DNA of 53,202 bases from Chromatiales bacterium (GTDB lineage: Bacteria; Pseudomonadota; Gammaproteobacteria; CAMYNG01): assembly GCA_027005735.1 (NCBI GenBank), contig JALTLF010000151.1:1-53202 (forward strand). Reading direction: 5' to 3'. The translations under genes were made by a program, and so were the position numbers. Below, piece after piece: positions 52,369-53,202 of the stretch. Below the pieces are notes generated by a model, which worked only from the letters and a program-made list of their open reading frames with translations, was not told the DNA's origin and made no database searches. Numbering within the stretch: position 1 is the first letter of the stretch; every line of letters starts with the position of its first letter.

Positions 52369-53058
52369 ATGAGTATAGAGCAGGCCCTGGCTGCGATACG
52401 GGCGCGCATCGCAAAGGCGGAGATTGCCGCGGGCCGGCCGCCGGGCAGCGTCAGCCTGCTGGCGGTGAGCAAGACCCGCGAGGTCGCCGATCTGCGCGCG
52501 GCGCTGGCCGCCGGGCAGCACCGCTTCGGCGAGAGCTACGTGCAGGAGGCGCTGGACAAGATCGCCGCCCTCGCCGAGGAGGACATCGAATGGCATTTCA
52601 TCGGTCCGCTGCAATCCAACAAGAGCCGTCAGGTGGCCGAACACTTCCACTGGTGCCACAGCGTCGATCGCCTCAAGCTGGCGCGACGCCTGTCCGCGCA
52701 GCGCCCGGCGGGGCTGCCGCCCCTGCAGGTCTGCCTGCAGGTCAACATCAGCGGCGAGGCCAGCAAGTCCGGTTTCGCCCCCGCCGCGGTGTGCGCCGCG
52801 GCGGCCGAAATTGCCAGCTTGCCGAACCTGGTGCTGCGCGGCCTGATGGCCATTCCCGCGCGCGAGCGCGACTTTCACCGCCAGCGCGCGGCCTTTGCCC
52901 GCCTGCGGGAACTACGCGATGCCCTCAACGCGGAACGGGATCTCTCGCTGGACACCCTGTCCATGGGCATGACCGGCGACCTGGAGGCCGCCATTGCCGA
53001 GGGCGCCACCCTCGTGCGCGTGGGCACGGGGATCTTCGGGTCACGGACCGGGGACTAA
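52369..53058 (+). CDS. yggS: YggS family PLP homeostasis protein
   Basis: LLAVSKTREVADLRAALAAGQHRFGESYVQEALDKI...EWHFIGPLQSNKSRQVAEHF...LSMGMTGDLEAAIAEGATLVRVGTGIFG. Confidence 0.95.
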   Translation: MSIEQALAAIRARIAKAEIAAGRPPGSVSLLAVSKTREVADLRAALAAGQHRFGESYVQEALDKIAALAEEDIEWHFIGPLQSNKSRQVAEHFHWCHSVDRLKLARRLSAQRPAGLPPLQVCLQVNISGEASKSGFAPAAVCAAAAEIASLPNLVLRGLMAIPARERDFHRQRAAFARLRELRDALNAERDLSLDTLSMGMTGDLEAAIAEGATLVRVGTGIFGSRTGD

Positions 53059-53137
53059 ATACATGTGCCGAATACCCGATCACCTGAAGATAACCGGATT
53101 ACATCATCTGCCTGCCTCTCACCGGGGCGGCGTTCAC

Positions 53138-53169
53138 GGACACGCGGCAAATACATCCCTGTACGCTCG
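53138..53169 (-). repeat. Dispersed repeat (copy B) related to 26682-26713
   Basis: Reverse complement CGAGCGTACAGGGATGTATTTGCCGCGTGTCC matches CGAGCCTGCAGGGATGCATATACGGCGTGTCC at 26 of 32 positions. Confidence 0.7.
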
Positions 53170-53202
53170 ACAGCCGGGGCCGCTCCGGGCCTCCTGCCCT
53201 CT

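Overview
This 53.2 kb window is a high-GC gammaproteobacterial chromosome segment, almost fully coding. Left to right it contains: djlA; an HDOD gene; a minus-strand metal-efflux (Cus-type RND) cluster with a cytochrome c, a DUF302 protein and a small Cys/His-rich exported protein; ppk and ppx; a Sel1-repeat gene; a glycolysis block (fba, pyk, pgk, gap, tkt); metK, an SAH riboswitch, ahcY and metF; bioA and rsmE; a complete Pil-Chp chemosensory operon (pilG, pilH, pilI, pilJ, pilK/cheR, chpA, chpB, chpC); gshB, apbE, tonB, yqgE, ruvX; pyrR, pyrB, a pyrC-like gene lacking metal ligands, a pyrK-like gene; and pilU, pilT, yggS. The gene order from bioA to yggS resembles the Pseudomonas pil-chp/pyr/pilTU neighbourhood. 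The most unusual signal is a ~539 bp non-coding element between convergent pyrK and pilU (about 49438..49976). It has ~73 bp imperfect terminal inverted repeats, and each repeat carries two hairpins whose structure is conserved while the stem sequence differs. The interior is packed with nested perfect stems. Other notable observations are an apparent single-base frameshift in the 5' end of ppx, an SAH riboswitch with an enlarged P2, dispersed palindromic repeats, and candidate regulatory sites upstream of the metal-efflux cluster. No tRNA, rRNA or CRISPR was seen. All family calls come from reading the sequence; no database search was run.
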